From the NCBI RefSeq assembly GCF_037482285.1, contig NZ_JBBEYB010000013.1, forward strand, positions 22,043 to 86,042: a stretch of DNA of 64,000 bases, read 5' to 3'. The position numbers and the translations under genes are program-made. Numbering within the stretch: position 1 is the first letter of the stretch; every line of letters begins with the position of its first letter. The notes below the pieces were generated by a model that saw only the letters and a program-made list of their open reading frames with translations, was not told the DNA's origin and searched no databases. The stretch is from Aquabacterium sp029268225. GTDB taxonomy: Bacteria; Pseudomonadota; Gammaproteobacteria; Burkholderiales; Burkholderiaceae_C. Below are positions 7,888-16,301 of this stretch, in pieces.

Positions 7888-9090
7888 ATGAACGACAAGG
7901 TTTCGAATCTCCCCGTCCTGGTGGCGGGCGGTGGCATCGGCGGCTTGGCCGCTGCTCTGGCGTTGGTGCGCCAGGGTTTCCAGGTGCAGGTGTTTGAGCA
8001 GGCCCCTGAAATCGGCGAAATCGGCGCCGGCATCCAGCTCGGCCCCAACGCCTTCCATGCGCTCGACGCGCTGGGCGTGGGCGAGAAGGCCCGTTCGCGC
8101 GCCGTCTTCACCGACTACATGGTGATGCACGATGCCGTGGACGCCAAGCTGATCGGCAAGATCCCCACCGACGAGAACTTCCGCAAGCGCTTCGGCAACC
8201 CCTACGCCGTGATCCACCGCGTGGACATCCACCTGTCGCTGCTGGAAGGCGCCAAGGAGACTGGCCGCGTCGAATTCTTCACCAACACCCGCATCGAGAA
8301 GGTCGAGCAAAACACCAACGGCGTGACCGTGACCGACCAGAACGGCAAGCAGTGGCAGGGCGCGGCCCTGATCGGTGCCGATGGCGTCAAGTCCGTGGTG
8401 CGCACCCAGTACGTCAACGACCCAGCCCGGGTGACAGGCCATGTGGTCTACCGCGCTGTGGTCGACAAGAGCGAGTTCCCCGACGAGCTGAAGTGGAACG
8501 CCGCCAGCCTGTGGGCCGGCCCGAACTGCCACCTGGTGCACTACCCCCTGCGTGGCGGCGAGCAGTACAACATCGTCGTGACCTTCCACAGCCGTGAAAA
8601 GGAAGAGTGGGGCATCAAGGAAGGCAGCAAGGAAGAAGTGGAAAGCTACTTCCAGGGGATCGACCCCAAGGCCCGCCAGCTGATCGAGCTGCCCAAGACC
8701 TGGAAGCGCTGGGCCACCGCCGACCGCGAACCCATACCGCAATGGACCTTTGGCCGCGCCACCCTGCTGGGCGACGCCGCCCACCCGACCACGCAGTACA
8801 TGGCCCAAGGCGCCTGCATGGCCCTGGAAGACGCCGTGACCCTGGGCGAAGCCCTGCGCGTGCACAACCAGGACTGGGACGCCGCCCTGGACCACTACCA
8901 GCGTTCGCGCATCCCGCGCACCGGCCGCATCGTGCTGTCGGGCCGTGAGATGGGCCGCCTGTACCACGCCAAGGGGGTCGAGCGCCTGATCCGCAACGAC
9001 CTGTGGAAGGGCCGCACGCCCGAGCGTTTCTACGACGCCATCGAGTGGCTGTACGGCTGGAACGTCACCACCTGCCTGGCCCAGGACTGA
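7888..9090 (+). CDS. FAD-dependent 3-hydroxybenzoate 6-hydroxylase (probable)
   Basis: The 400-residue product is a class A flavoprotein monooxygenase. It has an N-terminal dinucleotide fold (GGGIGGLAAALAL, residues about 12-24), the DG motif in LIGADGVKSVV and the GD motif in LLGDAAHPTTQYMAQGA. Such enzymes hydroxylate aromatic rings with NAD(P)H and O2. Immediate linkage to gentisate dioxygenase, fumarylpyruvate hydrolase and maleylpyruvate isomerase genes makes 3-hydroxybenzoate to gentisate the best assignment (MhbM/XlnD/NagX type). Salicylate 5-hydroxylases are multicomponent and do not fit. GAGGAG precedes the ATG by five bases. It is the first gene of the operon. Confidence 0.82.
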   Translation: MNDKVSNLPVLVAGGGIGGLAAALALVRQGFQVQVFEQAPEIGEIGAGIQLGPNAFHALDALGVGEKARSRAVFTDYMVMHDAVDAKLIGKIPTDENFRKRFGNPYAVIHRVDIHLSLLEGAKETGRVEFFTNTRIEKVEQNTNGVTVTDQNGKQWQGAALIGADGVKSVVRTQYVNDPARVTGHVVYRAVVDKSEFPDELKWNAASLWAGPNCHLVHYPLRGGEQYNIVVTFHSREKEEWGIKEGSKEEVESYFQGIDPKARQLIELPKTWKRWATADREPIPQWTFGRATLLGDAAHPTTQYMAQGACMALEDAVTLGEALRVHNQDWDAALDHYQRSRIPRTGRIVLSGREMGRLYHAKGVERLIRNDLWKGRTPERFYDAIEWLYGWNVTTCLAQD

Positions 9091-9108
9091 ACTTCAGAAG
9101 GACCCCTC

Positions 9109-10164
9109 ATGCAAAGCCACGATCGTTTTGACACCCTGGGCCGCCTGGAAGACCTGCCCCAGGACTACCGCGACAACCTGACCGCGCAGAACCTGGTGCC
9201 CCTGTGGCCCAGCCTGCGCGCCGTGCTGCCGCCCGAAGTGCCGGCCCGCAAGACCCAGCCCACCCACTGGCCCTACGCCACGCTGCGTCCCCTGCTGATC
9301 CAGGCCGGCGAGCTGACCCCGATCGAAAAGGCCGAGCGTCGCGTGCTCGTGCTGGCCAACCCCGGCCACGGTCTGGAAAAGATGCAGGCCAGCGCCGCCA
9401 TGTACCTGGGCATGCAACTGCTGCTGCCCGGTGAGCTGGCCCCGGCCCACCGCCACACCCCCAACGCCATCCGCATGGTGGTCGAAGGCGAAGGTGCCTG
9501 GACCCTGGTCGACGGCGAGAAGTGCCCGATGAGCCGCGGTGACCTGATCCTCACCCCGACCGGTCTGTGGCACGAACACGGCCACGACGGCGACCAGCCG
9601 GTCGTGTGGCTGGACGTGCTGGACCTGCCACTGGTCTATTACACGGAAACGTCCTACCACCTGGAAGGCCCGAGCCAGTCGGTCAAGCAAGGTGAAGGCG
9701 TCAAGGCCTTCGGCCGTGGCGGCGTGAGCCCCACCACCGTGTTTGAGCGCAGCAACAAGGCCTATCCGATGCTGCGTTACCCCTGGGCCGACGCCCGCGC
9801 CGCGCTGGTGTCGATCGCCGACAACGAGCCCGACACCGAGTGCGTGCAGGTCGCCTATGTGAACCCGGTCACCGGCGCCGACGCCGAAAACATCCTGGGC
9901 TTCTACGCCCTGATGCTGCGTCCCGGCCAGACCCTGCGCCTGCCGGCCCGCTCGCCCGCCCAGGTCTTCCACCAGATCGAAGGCAGCGCCGACGTGCAGA
10001 TCGAAGCCACCTCGTTCACACTGGCCGAAGCCGACACCTGCTGCGCGCCGGGCTACACCGCCGTGACCTTGAAGAACCGCTCCGCCAGCGCGCCGGCCTT
10101 CCTCTTCGTGGCCGACGAAGCCCCGCTGCACCGCAAGCTGGGCGTGTACGAAAACCGCGGCTGA
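9109..10164 (+). CDS. gentisate 1,2-dioxygenase
   Basis: The 351-residue protein is a bicupin ring-cleavage dioxygenase of normal family length. The first cupin carries the metal-binding pattern HRHTPNAIRMVVEG and a downstream histidine in GLWHEHGHDGD, which should bind Fe(II). The second cupin, in the C-terminal third, is more degenerate. It cleaves gentisate between C1 and C2 to maleylpyruvate using O2. The gene starts 18 bases after the hydroxylase stop, with AAGGA upstream, and belongs to the same operon. Confidence 0.92.
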   Translation: MQSHDRFDTLGRLEDLPQDYRDNLTAQNLVPLWPSLRAVLPPEVPARKTQPTHWPYATLRPLLIQAGELTPIEKAERRVLVLANPGHGLEKMQASAAMYLGMQLLLPGELAPAHRHTPNAIRMVVEGEGAWTLVDGEKCPMSRGDLILTPTGLWHEHGHDGDQPVVWLDVLDLPLVYYTETSYHLEGPSQSVKQGEGVKAFGRGGVSPTTVFERSNKAYPMLRYPWADARAALVSIADNEPDTECVQVAYVNPVTGADAENILGFYALMLRPGQTLRLPARSPAQVFHQIEGSADVQIEATSFTLAEADTCCAPGYTAVTLKNRSASAPAFLFVADEAPLHRKLGVYENRG

Positions 10165-10244
10165 AACGACACCCGCTTCGCCACCTGAACCACCGGACCG
10201 GGGTCGCTGCACAGCCACCCCGGTCGATGCATGAAAGACACACC

Positions 10245-10946
10245 ATGACCCCATACCTGTTCAACCCGCCCGCCGTTCAGTCCCTGCCCATCCGCGGCAA
10301 GCAAGAGCAGTTCCCGATCAACCGCCTGTTCTTCGTCGGCCGCAACTACCATGCGCACGCCGTCGAAATGGGCCGTCCGGTCGACAAGTCGGTCGAGCGT
10401 CCTTTCTACTTCACCAAGTCGCGTGACACCCTGGTGCTGAGCGGCGCCACCGTGGCCTACCCGCCCGAAACCAAGAACTACAACTTCGAGATGGAACTGG
10501 TCGTCGCCATCGGCGCCGAAGGCTTCCGCGTCTCGCAAGAAGACGCCCACAAGGTCATCTACGGCTACGCCGCCGGCCTGGACATGACCCGTCGTGACAT
10601 CCAGCTGGTCGCCCGCGACAAGGGCCGTCCCTGGGACCTGGGCAAGGACGTCGAACAGTCGTCCGTCTGCACCGAGATCGTCCCGATGGAAGGCGTGATC
10701 ATCGACCAGGCCGACATCGCCCTGCAAGTCAACGGCGACACCAAGCAGCACTCCAACGTCGACAAGCTGATCTGGAACGTGCGCGAAATCATCGCGGACC
10801 TGTCGCAGTTCTATCACCTGCAACCTGGCGACCTGATCTACACCGGCACGCCCGAAGGCGTGGGCGCGGTCGTCCCCGGTGACAAGATCACCGGCCAGGT
10901 CGAAGGCGTGGCGGAAGTTTCGCTGACCGTTGGCGCACCCGAATAA
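10245..10946 (+). CDS. fumarylpyruvate hydrolase (FAH family)
   Basis: The 233-residue protein belongs to the fumarylacetoacetate hydrolase family. The region from FFVGRNYHAHAVEMG through NFEMELVVAIG supplies the expected acidic metal ligands, and the C-terminus has the typical YTGTPEGVGAVVPGD motif. In a gentisate cluster the expected reaction is fumarylpyruvate to fumarate and pyruvate. The ATG at 10245 follows a GAAAGA sequence; another ATG six codons upstream is less well supported. The longer open frame overlapping the dioxygenase gene is not coding. Confidence 0.87.
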   Translation: MTPYLFNPPAVQSLPIRGKQEQFPINRLFFVGRNYHAHAVEMGRPVDKSVERPFYFTKSRDTLVLSGATVAYPPETKNYNFEMELVVAIGAEGFRVSQEDAHKVIYGYAAGLDMTRRDIQLVARDKGRPWDLGKDVEQSSVCTEIVPMEGVIIDQADIALQVNGDTKQHSNVDKLIWNVREIIADLSQFYHLQPGDLIYTGTPEGVGAVVPGDKITGQVEGVAEVSLTVGAPE

Positions 10947-10964
10947 GCCTGCCAGGAGCCCCTC

Positions 10965-11603
10965 ATGAAGCTCTACAACTTCTTTCGCAGCGGCACCTCG
11001 CACCGCCTGCGCATTGCCCTGAACCTCAAGGGGCTGCCCACGACGTACGTCCCTGTGGACCTGCGCACAGAGCAGCACCTGAAAGACGAGTTCAAGGCCA
11101 TCAACCCGCAAGGGCTGGTGCCCGCGCTGGAAGTCGACGGCCAGGTGCTGATCCAGTCGCCCGCCATCATCGAGTGGCTGGAAGAGACGCACCCGACGCC
11201 GGCCCTGTTGCCGGCCGGCGCGGCCGAGCGCGCCCGCGTGCGTGCCCTGGCCGCCATCGTCGGCTGCGACATCCACCCGATCAACAACCGTCGCATCCTC
11301 GAGTACCTCCGCAAGGAGCTCGGCGCCAACGAGGACGCCGTGAACGCCTGGTGCGCCACCTGGATCACCGCAGGCTTTGATGCCTATGAGGCCCTCCTCG
11401 CCGCCGACACCCAGCGCGGCGAGTTCAGCTTCGGCCACACGCCGACGCTGGCCGATGTGTACCTCATCCCCCAGGTGGAAAGCGCCCGTCGCTTCAAGGT
11501 CGACCTCGGCCGTTGGCCTCTGATCAGTGCCGTTGATGCGGCCTGCGCCAAGCTGGACGCCTTCCGTCTGGCCGCTCCCAGCCAGCAGCCCGACGCGGCC
11601 TGA
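10965..11603 (+). CDS. maleylpyruvate isomerase / maleylacetoacetate isomerase (zeta-class GST)
   Basis: The 212-residue protein is a zeta-class glutathione S-transferase. An N-terminal thioredoxin-like domain (YNFFRSGTSHRLRIALNLKG) has the family's SxxxxR pattern in a GT-containing form, and the NPQGLVPALEVDG segment binds glutathione. An all-helical C-terminal domain follows. In this operon it should isomerise maleylpyruvate to fumarylpyruvate with glutathione as cofactor, between the dioxygenase and hydrolase steps. It starts 18 bases after the hydrolase gene. The stop codon lies in the loop of a hairpin followed by a T-run. Confidence 0.88.
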   Translation: MKLYNFFRSGTSHRLRIALNLKGLPTTYVPVDLRTEQHLKDEFKAINPQGLVPALEVDGQVLIQSPAIIEWLEETHPTPALLPAGAAERARVRALAAIVGCDIHPINNRRILEYLRKELGANEDAVNAWCATWITAGFDAYEALLAADTQRGEFSFGHTPTLADVYLIPQVESARRFKVDLGRWPLISAVDAACAKLDAFRLAAPSQQPDAA

Positions 11604-11617
11604 GGCCGCCGGTTTTT
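11595..11617 (+). terminator. possible Rho-independent terminator overlapping the isomerase stop codon
   Basis: Arms GCGGCC and GGCCGC flank the TGA stop, and five T residues follow after CGG. A translating ribosome would cover the structure at termination. This could reduce readthrough into the transporter and MarR genes downstream. Confidence 0.45.
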
Positions 11618-11788
11618 CTCGATTGTTCGATTTCGACGCCCTCTGACCCCACCACAAGTGCGGTCAGGCGGCACTGCCTGGTCTTTCGCGCCCAAGAGGC
11701 GTGAAGGGCCACGTGCCTTTGCATTCTCGGGTGGGTGCTGACACCCTCAGCGCCCGCCCCAGCAGGCCCCGCGCCACCAGGCATTGCC

Positions 11789-13126
11789 ATGACCACAATC
11801 TCCCGAACGCTCGACGTTCAACAATTCCTCAACGCCCACAAGCTGTCCTGGGCCCAGATCAGCACCCTGATCCTGTGCTTTCTCATCGTCGCTGTGGACG
11901 GCTTTGACACAGCGTCCATCGGCTTCATCGCCCCGGCCATCCGTGCCGAATGGGGCCTGACGCCCAAAGCACTGGCCCCCGTGTTCGGTGCGGGCCTGGG
12001 CGGCTTGATGGCCGGCGCCTTCATCTTTGGCCCGCTGGCGGACCGTTTCGGCCGCAAGACCATCTTGATGGTGTGCGTGGCCTTCTTTGGGCTCGCCAGC
12101 CTGGCTTCGGCCTACTCCACCTCGCTGGAAATGCTGATCGTGCTGCGCTTCCTGACCGGTCTGGGTCTGGGTGGCGCCATGCCCAACTCGGTGACCCTCA
12201 GCTCCGAATACGCCCCCGAGCGCGCCCGCTCCATGCTGGTGATGACCATGTTCTGCGGCTTCACGATCGGTTCGGCCCTGGGCGGCATCGCCGCGGCCCA
12301 CATCGTGTCCACCTGGGGCTGGCGCACCGTGCTGGAGATCGGTGGCATCTTGCCCTTGGCCCTGCTGCCCGTGCTGGCCTTCGGCCTGCCCGAATCGGTG
12401 CGCTACCTGGTCATGAAGGCGCACAAGCCCGAGCAGGTGCGCCAGACCCTGCAACGCATCGCTCCCCAGGCAGACCTGCGTGACGTCACCTTCACGGTGG
12501 CCGAGCAGGCGCACACCGGCTTCCCCGTCAAGCACCTGTTTGCGCCCGCGCTGCGGGCCGGCACGCTCAAGCTGTGGCTGACCTTCTTCATGTGCCTGCT
12601 GGTGATTTACCTGCTGTCGAGCTGGTTGCCCACGCTGATCGCCAGCACGGGCATGTCGCTCAAGGACGCCTCGCTGGTCACCGCCATGTTCCAGGTGGGC
12701 GGCACGCTGGGTGCCATCGCCCTCGGCCCGCTGATGGACCGCTTCTCCCCCACCCGTGTGCTGGCCGTCGTCTACAGCCTGGCCGCCGTGTGCACCTGGC
12801 TGATCGGCCAGAGCACCGGCAACACCACCATGCTGGTGCTGGCCGTGTTCGGCGCAGGCGTGACGGTGTCGGGCGGACAGGTGGGCGCCAACGCCCTGGC
12901 TGCGGCGTTCTACCCGACCGCCAGCCGTGCCACGGGCGTGAGCTGGGCCAGCGGCATCGGCCGCATCGGTTCGGTGCTGGGCTCCATGGCCGGTGGCTGG
13001 ATGATGGCGGCCGGTCTGGGCATGCCCACGCTGTTCCTGATCGTCGGCATCCCCTGTCTGATCGCGGGCATCACCATGTTCACCATGGCCAAGGTGGGCC
13101 GCGTGCAACTGGTGGACGCCCACTGA
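11789..13126 (+). CDS. aromatic acid:H+ symporter (MFS, AAHS family)
   Basis: The 445-residue product has about twelve membrane helices and the AAHS hallmark DGFDTASIGFIAPAI in helix 1. The MFS loop 2-3 motif follows (GPLADRFGRKTIL). Relatives such as PcaK, BenK and MhbT import hydroxybenzoates by proton symport. Its place in the gentisate cluster points to 3-hydroxybenzoate or gentisate uptake. The ATG at 11789 begins the conserved part; the 18 upstream residues of the open frame are Pro/Ala-rich and unlike the family. A 185-base gap separates it from the isomerase gene. Confidence 0.88.
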   Translation: MTTISRTLDVQQFLNAHKLSWAQISTLILCFLIVAVDGFDTASIGFIAPAIRAEWGLTPKALAPVFGAGLGGLMAGAFIFGPLADRFGRKTILMVCVAFFGLASLASAYSTSLEMLIVLRFLTGLGLGGAMPNSVTLSSEYAPERARSMLVMTMFCGFTIGSALGGIAAAHIVSTWGWRTVLEIGGILPLALLPVLAFGLPESVRYLVMKAHKPEQVRQTLQRIAPQADLRDVTFTVAEQAHTGFPVKHLFAPALRAGTLKLWLTFFMCLLVIYLLSSWLPTLIASTGMSLKDASLVTAMFQVGGTLGAIALGPLMDRFSPTRVLAVVYSLAAVCTWLIGQSTGNTTMLVLAVFGAGVTVSGGQVGANALAAAFYPTASRATGVSWASGIGRIGSVLGSMAGGWMMAAGLGMPTLFLIVGIPCLIAGITMFTMAKVGRVQLVDAH

Positions 13127-13215
13127 TCCCAAGGGCTCGCCGCACCGAGCCCGCACGTCCCATCCGATAAACTTGGCGTGTCCGCGCGTGCGGACGCCGC
13201 CGTCACCGCCTGCCC

Positions 13216-13692
13216 ATGTCGTCTCCTTCCGCCCCGATCGATGCCCAAGCCCTGGAAGAACTGCCCGGCTTCTACATCCGACGCCTGCAGCAAATCGCCG
13301 TGGCCATCTTTCTGGAGGAGACGCAGGACTTCGGCATCACGCCCGTGCAGTTCGCGGCGCTGACCGCCATCCAGCGCGAGCCCGGACTCGATCAACGGAC
13401 GCTGGCCGGCCGCATTGGCTTTGACACCTCGACGCTGGGCAGCGTGATCGACCGACTGGAAGCGCGAGGTCTGGTGGTGCGCAACAACAGCCCCACCGAC
13501 CGCCGGGTGCGCCTGCTGAGCCTGACCGATGCGGCCCATACCTTGCTGCGCGACATCGACCCCAGCATGCGCCAGGCGCAGTTGCGCATGCTGGCACCGC
13601 TGCCACCCGAGCAACGCCTGGTTTTCATGGACATGTTGCGCACCCTGGTGGAGGCCAACAACGTCCTCAGCCGGGCACCGAGCCAGGCTTGA
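13216..13692 (+). CDS. MarR family transcriptional regulator
   Basis: The 158-residue protein has the winged helix-turn-helix of MarR repressors. The recognition region lies near ERGLDQRTLAG-like residues 55-85 (DQRTLAGRIGFDTSTLGSVI), followed by the wing motif TDRRVRLLSLT. Such dimers bind short palindromes and release DNA on binding phenolic ligands. It ends the 3-hydroxybenzoate cluster, and palindromes at 7836-7865 over the operon promoter are likely targets. Its last 26 bases overlap the 3' end of the convergent sensor kinase gene. Confidence 0.85.
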   Translation: MSSPSAPIDAQALEELPGFYIRRLQQIAVAIFLEETQDFGITPVQFAALTAIQREPGLDQRTLAGRIGFDTSTLGSVIDRLEARGLVVRNNSPTDRRVRLLSLTDAAHTLLRDIDPSMRQAQLRMLAPLPPEQRLVFMDMLRTLVEANNVLSRAPSQA

Positions 13693-15496
13693 TGCGCGCC
13701 CCGGCCTGACTCAGGTCACGCAGCAAACTCTGCAGCAAACCGGCCGGGACCGGCTTGTGCAACAGCGCCAGCCCATGCGACTGGGCGTCGTGACGACGTT
13801 CGGCAGCGGTGTCTCCGGTCACCAGCACGGCAGGCACCGACCACCCCAGTTGCGCACGCACGGCGGCCACCGCCTCCACACCCGTTTGACCTTGGCGCAA
13901 ACGATAGTCCGCCAGCACCACATCCGGGGTGGCCTGCGACAGGCACTGCAAGGCGGCCTCGATCGAGCCCACCACCTCGCAGTGCACGCCCCAGATCCCC
14001 ATCAGATCATGCATCGCCTGTCGCACGCCCTCGTCGTCCTCGATGAGCAGAACCCGCAGGCCCCGCAAATCGGCCGCTGCCTCGGGCACCGCGTCAACTT
14101 CCTGCGGCCGCTTCAAGCCCATGGGGAGCGCCACACGGAAGACCGTGCCACGCCCCGGTCGTGAGCGCAGGCTCACCTTGCCGCCCATGGCTTGGGCCAA
14201 ACCACGCACGATGGCCAAGCCCAAGCCCAGCCCGTTGCGACGGTCACGTTGCGGGTTACCCAATTGCTGGAAGGCGCGAAAGATGAGCTCGTGCGACTCG
14301 GGCGGGATGCCCATGCCGGTGCCCCACACCTCGATCACCGCCTGCCCCGCACGGCGTCGTGCGGCCAGCAAGACACCGCCGTGCTCGGTGTAGCGGATCG
14401 CGTTGAGCAACAGGTTGCGCACGATGAGCTCCACCAGCCCCGGATCGGCAAAGGGCACCAAGGTCGTGTCCCGCATGCGCAGGTTCAGCCCCTTGTCGGC
14501 CGCCCATGGCGCGAGCTCCCGCTCCAGCTTGTGGAACAGGGCCTGCAAGGCAAAGCTGCGGGGCTGAGGCTGCACCATCCCGGTTTCCACCTTGGAGAAG
14601 TCCAACAAGGTGTTGAGCATGTCGCTGGCCGCCGCATTCGACGCCTGGGCATGCTCCAGCAAAAGTGCCTGGCGTGCGTTGAGCCCTGAGCGCTCCAACG
14701 ACCCCAGGAACAGCCCTGCGGCATGCAGGGGTTGACGCAGATCATGGCTGGCCGAAGCCAGGAACAAGGTCTTGGCGCGGTCCGCTTCTTCGGCCTTTTG
14801 CTGAGCCCGCTCCGCCTGCTCACGCGCGGCCTGTGCCTGCTGAGACTGCTCCTGCAGGCGACGCACCAGATCCTCGTTGTCCAGGCGCAAGGCCAGGGCC
14901 CGGGTCACCGCCACACCGGTGTGACGCGCATACAGCGCCATCACCACAAGGTAGAGCACCCCGCCGATGCCCAGTGCGGTCATCACCGGGTCTTGCCAAC
15001 GCAGCATCGCCCAGATCAAGGGCAACATGCAACTGAGCCAGAACAGCTGCGCCAGGCGCCAGACCGGCGCAAACACCACCAGCCCCGCCGAACTCAATCC
15101 GGCCATCACCCCAACCACGATGTGCAAAGACGCCGGCCGAGCCGGATCGACAAAGCACAGCGGCAAGACGCCCCAGCTGCCACCCAGCCCCAGGCAGAGC
15201 CACCCCATCACAGACCGATAGCGGTGGGCCGTGCTCGCCCCGTCGGGGCCATCGGGGCGCGGCAAACGGTGGTGCAGCACACAGCCCAGAGCACACAGCA
15301 AGGTGACCCACGCGGCCCATGCCATCACGCGGCGGTCGTCGAGGGCATACAGGAAAGCGGCCGCGGTGAGCCAGGCGGCCAGCGCCGACGCGCGCAAGGA
15401 CGTCCCGACATTGCCATCGAGCAACGCCAACTGCGCTGCCAGCAAACGCGGCGAGGAGGCGGCGGCCGGGCTGCGCAGCCAGGCCAGCGACTTCAT
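13667..15496 (-). CDS. membrane hybrid sensor histidine kinase with C-terminal receiver
   Basis: The 609-residue protein starts with a hydrophobic region of about six membrane helices (residues roughly 35-205) and then an Ala/Gln/Glu-rich coiled coil. A HisKA domain follows with the phospho-acceptor in SHDLRQPLHA (about residue 255). The HATPase domain has NLLLNAIRY and GLGLGLAIV. The C-terminal receiver domain begins at LLIEDDEGVRQAM and has the acceptor aspartate in VLADYRL, TGDT and a KP motif. The ATG overlaps the stop of the upstream response regulator gene by four bases. The signal is unknown, and no link to the neighbouring aromatic pathway is shown. Confidence 0.88.
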   Translation of the reverse strand: MKSLAWLRSPAAASSPRLLAAQLALLDGNVGTSLRASALAAWLTAAAFLYALDDRRVMAWAAWVTLLCALGCVLHHRLPRPDGPDGASTAHRYRSVMGWLCLGLGGSWGVLPLCFVDPARPASLHIVVGVMAGLSSAGLVVFAPVWRLAQLFWLSCMLPLIWAMLRWQDPVMTALGIGGVLYLVVMALYARHTGVAVTRALALRLDNEDLVRRLQEQSQQAQAAREQAERAQQKAEEADRAKTLFLASASHDLRQPLHAAGLFLGSLERSGLNARQALLLEHAQASNAAASDMLNTLLDFSKVETGMVQPQPRSFALQALFHKLERELAPWAADKGLNLRMRDTTLVPFADPGLVELIVRNLLLNAIRYTEHGGVLLAARRRAGQAVIEVWGTGMGIPPESHELIFRAFQQLGNPQRDRRNGLGLGLAIVRGLAQAMGGKVSLRSRPGRGTVFRVALPMGLKRPQEVDAVPEAAADLRGLRVLLIEDDEGVRQAMHDLMGIWGVHCEVVGSIEAALQCLSQATPDVVLADYRLRQGQTGVEAVAAVRAQLGWSVPAVLVTGDTAAERRHDAQSHGLALLHKPVPAGLLQSLLRDLSQAGARIKPGSVPG

Positions 15497-16179
15497 GGCC
15501 TCACCCACCCTCGGGCCAGGGCTGCCGCATAGGCTTCCTGCCGGCTGGTGGCGTTGAGACGCTCGGTCAGGCTGGAGACCTCGGCGCGGACCTCGCTCTC
15601 GCTGAGACCCAACTGTCGCGCGATGGCCTTGTTCGGTGTCCCTCGCCCCAGGTAGGGCAGGATGGCCTGTTGATGCGGGGTCAAACCATCGGGGAGCGCG
15701 GGAACATCGATGACCGCCTCGTTGGCACGACAGGCCATTCCCCCGCGGTGGGGGCGCGCAGGCATGGGCTGCGTGGACGCCAGGGTCTGGGCAAAGGTCG
15801 GCTGCCCGGACATGGCGGCACGCACGGCCGCGACGATCTCGCGGGCCGAGGCCACCTTGGCAACCAGGCCGGCCGCGCTTTGCTGCTGGGCCTGGCGCGC
15901 CCGCTCGGCATCGACCTGCGCCGACATCAGCAAGATCGGACAGCCGGGGACCAGGGCTTGCAATTGCGCCAGGTTGTCGAGCCCATGCCCGTCGGGCAAC
16001 TGGATGTCGAGCAAGACCAGATCGGGCCTGAGCTCGCTGACGCTGCGCAGAGCCTGAGCCCAGTCGGCCGCATGGCGCAAGACCGCCTGCGGCCAATGTT
16101 CAGCCAGCATCATGCCCAGCCCGGTGCGAAACAGGGCATGGTCGTCCACCAGCAGGAAACAAGGTGCAGAGGGGTTCAT
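15493..16179 (-). CDS. NarL/FixJ-type response regulator
   Basis: The 228-residue protein has a receiver domain with acidic pocket VDDH near residues 11-14 and the phosphorylation site in LLDIQLPDGHG. A C-terminal LuxR-type helix-turn-helix follows (LTPHQQAILPYLGRGTPNKA, then IARQLGLSESEVRAEVSSL). The usual receiver threonine and lysine positions read LLMSAQ and AKVAS. It is the first gene of a two-gene operon with the hybrid kinase and is its likely partner. Target genes cannot be inferred. Confidence 0.88.
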   Translation of the reverse strand: MNPSAPCFLLVDDHALFRTGLGMMLAEHWPQAVLRHAADWAQALRSVSELRPDLVLLDIQLPDGHGLDNLAQLQALVPGCPILLMSAQVDAERARQAQQQSAAGLVAKVASAREIVAAVRAAMSGQPTFAQTLASTQPMPARPHRGGMACRANEAVIDVPALPDGLTPHQQAILPYLGRGTPNKAIARQLGLSESEVRAEVSSLTERLNATSRQEAYAAALARGWVRP

Positions 16180-16226
16180 GAGCGAGACGCTTGAGGGCCA
16201 TCAAGTATCGCCCGCGGCACCGATAC

Positions 16227-16255
16227 AAAAAAGGCCTGCTCTTGCGAACAGGCCT
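16227..16255 (-). terminator. Rho-independent terminator of the DAHP synthase gene
   Basis: On the minus strand a seven-pair stem (AGGCCTG / CAGGCCT) with a ten-base loop is followed by six T residues. It lies about 45 bases after the DAHP synthase stop. Confidence 0.8.
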
Positions 16256-16301
16256 GTTTCCCCCCATCAGGGGGACGCTCCTCTGCCAAGAAGTGCCGCG
16301 C

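Noticed and set aside
13667..16096. Sensor kinase as a single 809-residue protein
   Set aside because: The first 200 residues of that frame overlap the response regulator on the same strand and have no family pattern. The ATG at 15496 overlaps the regulator stop in the usual coupled way.
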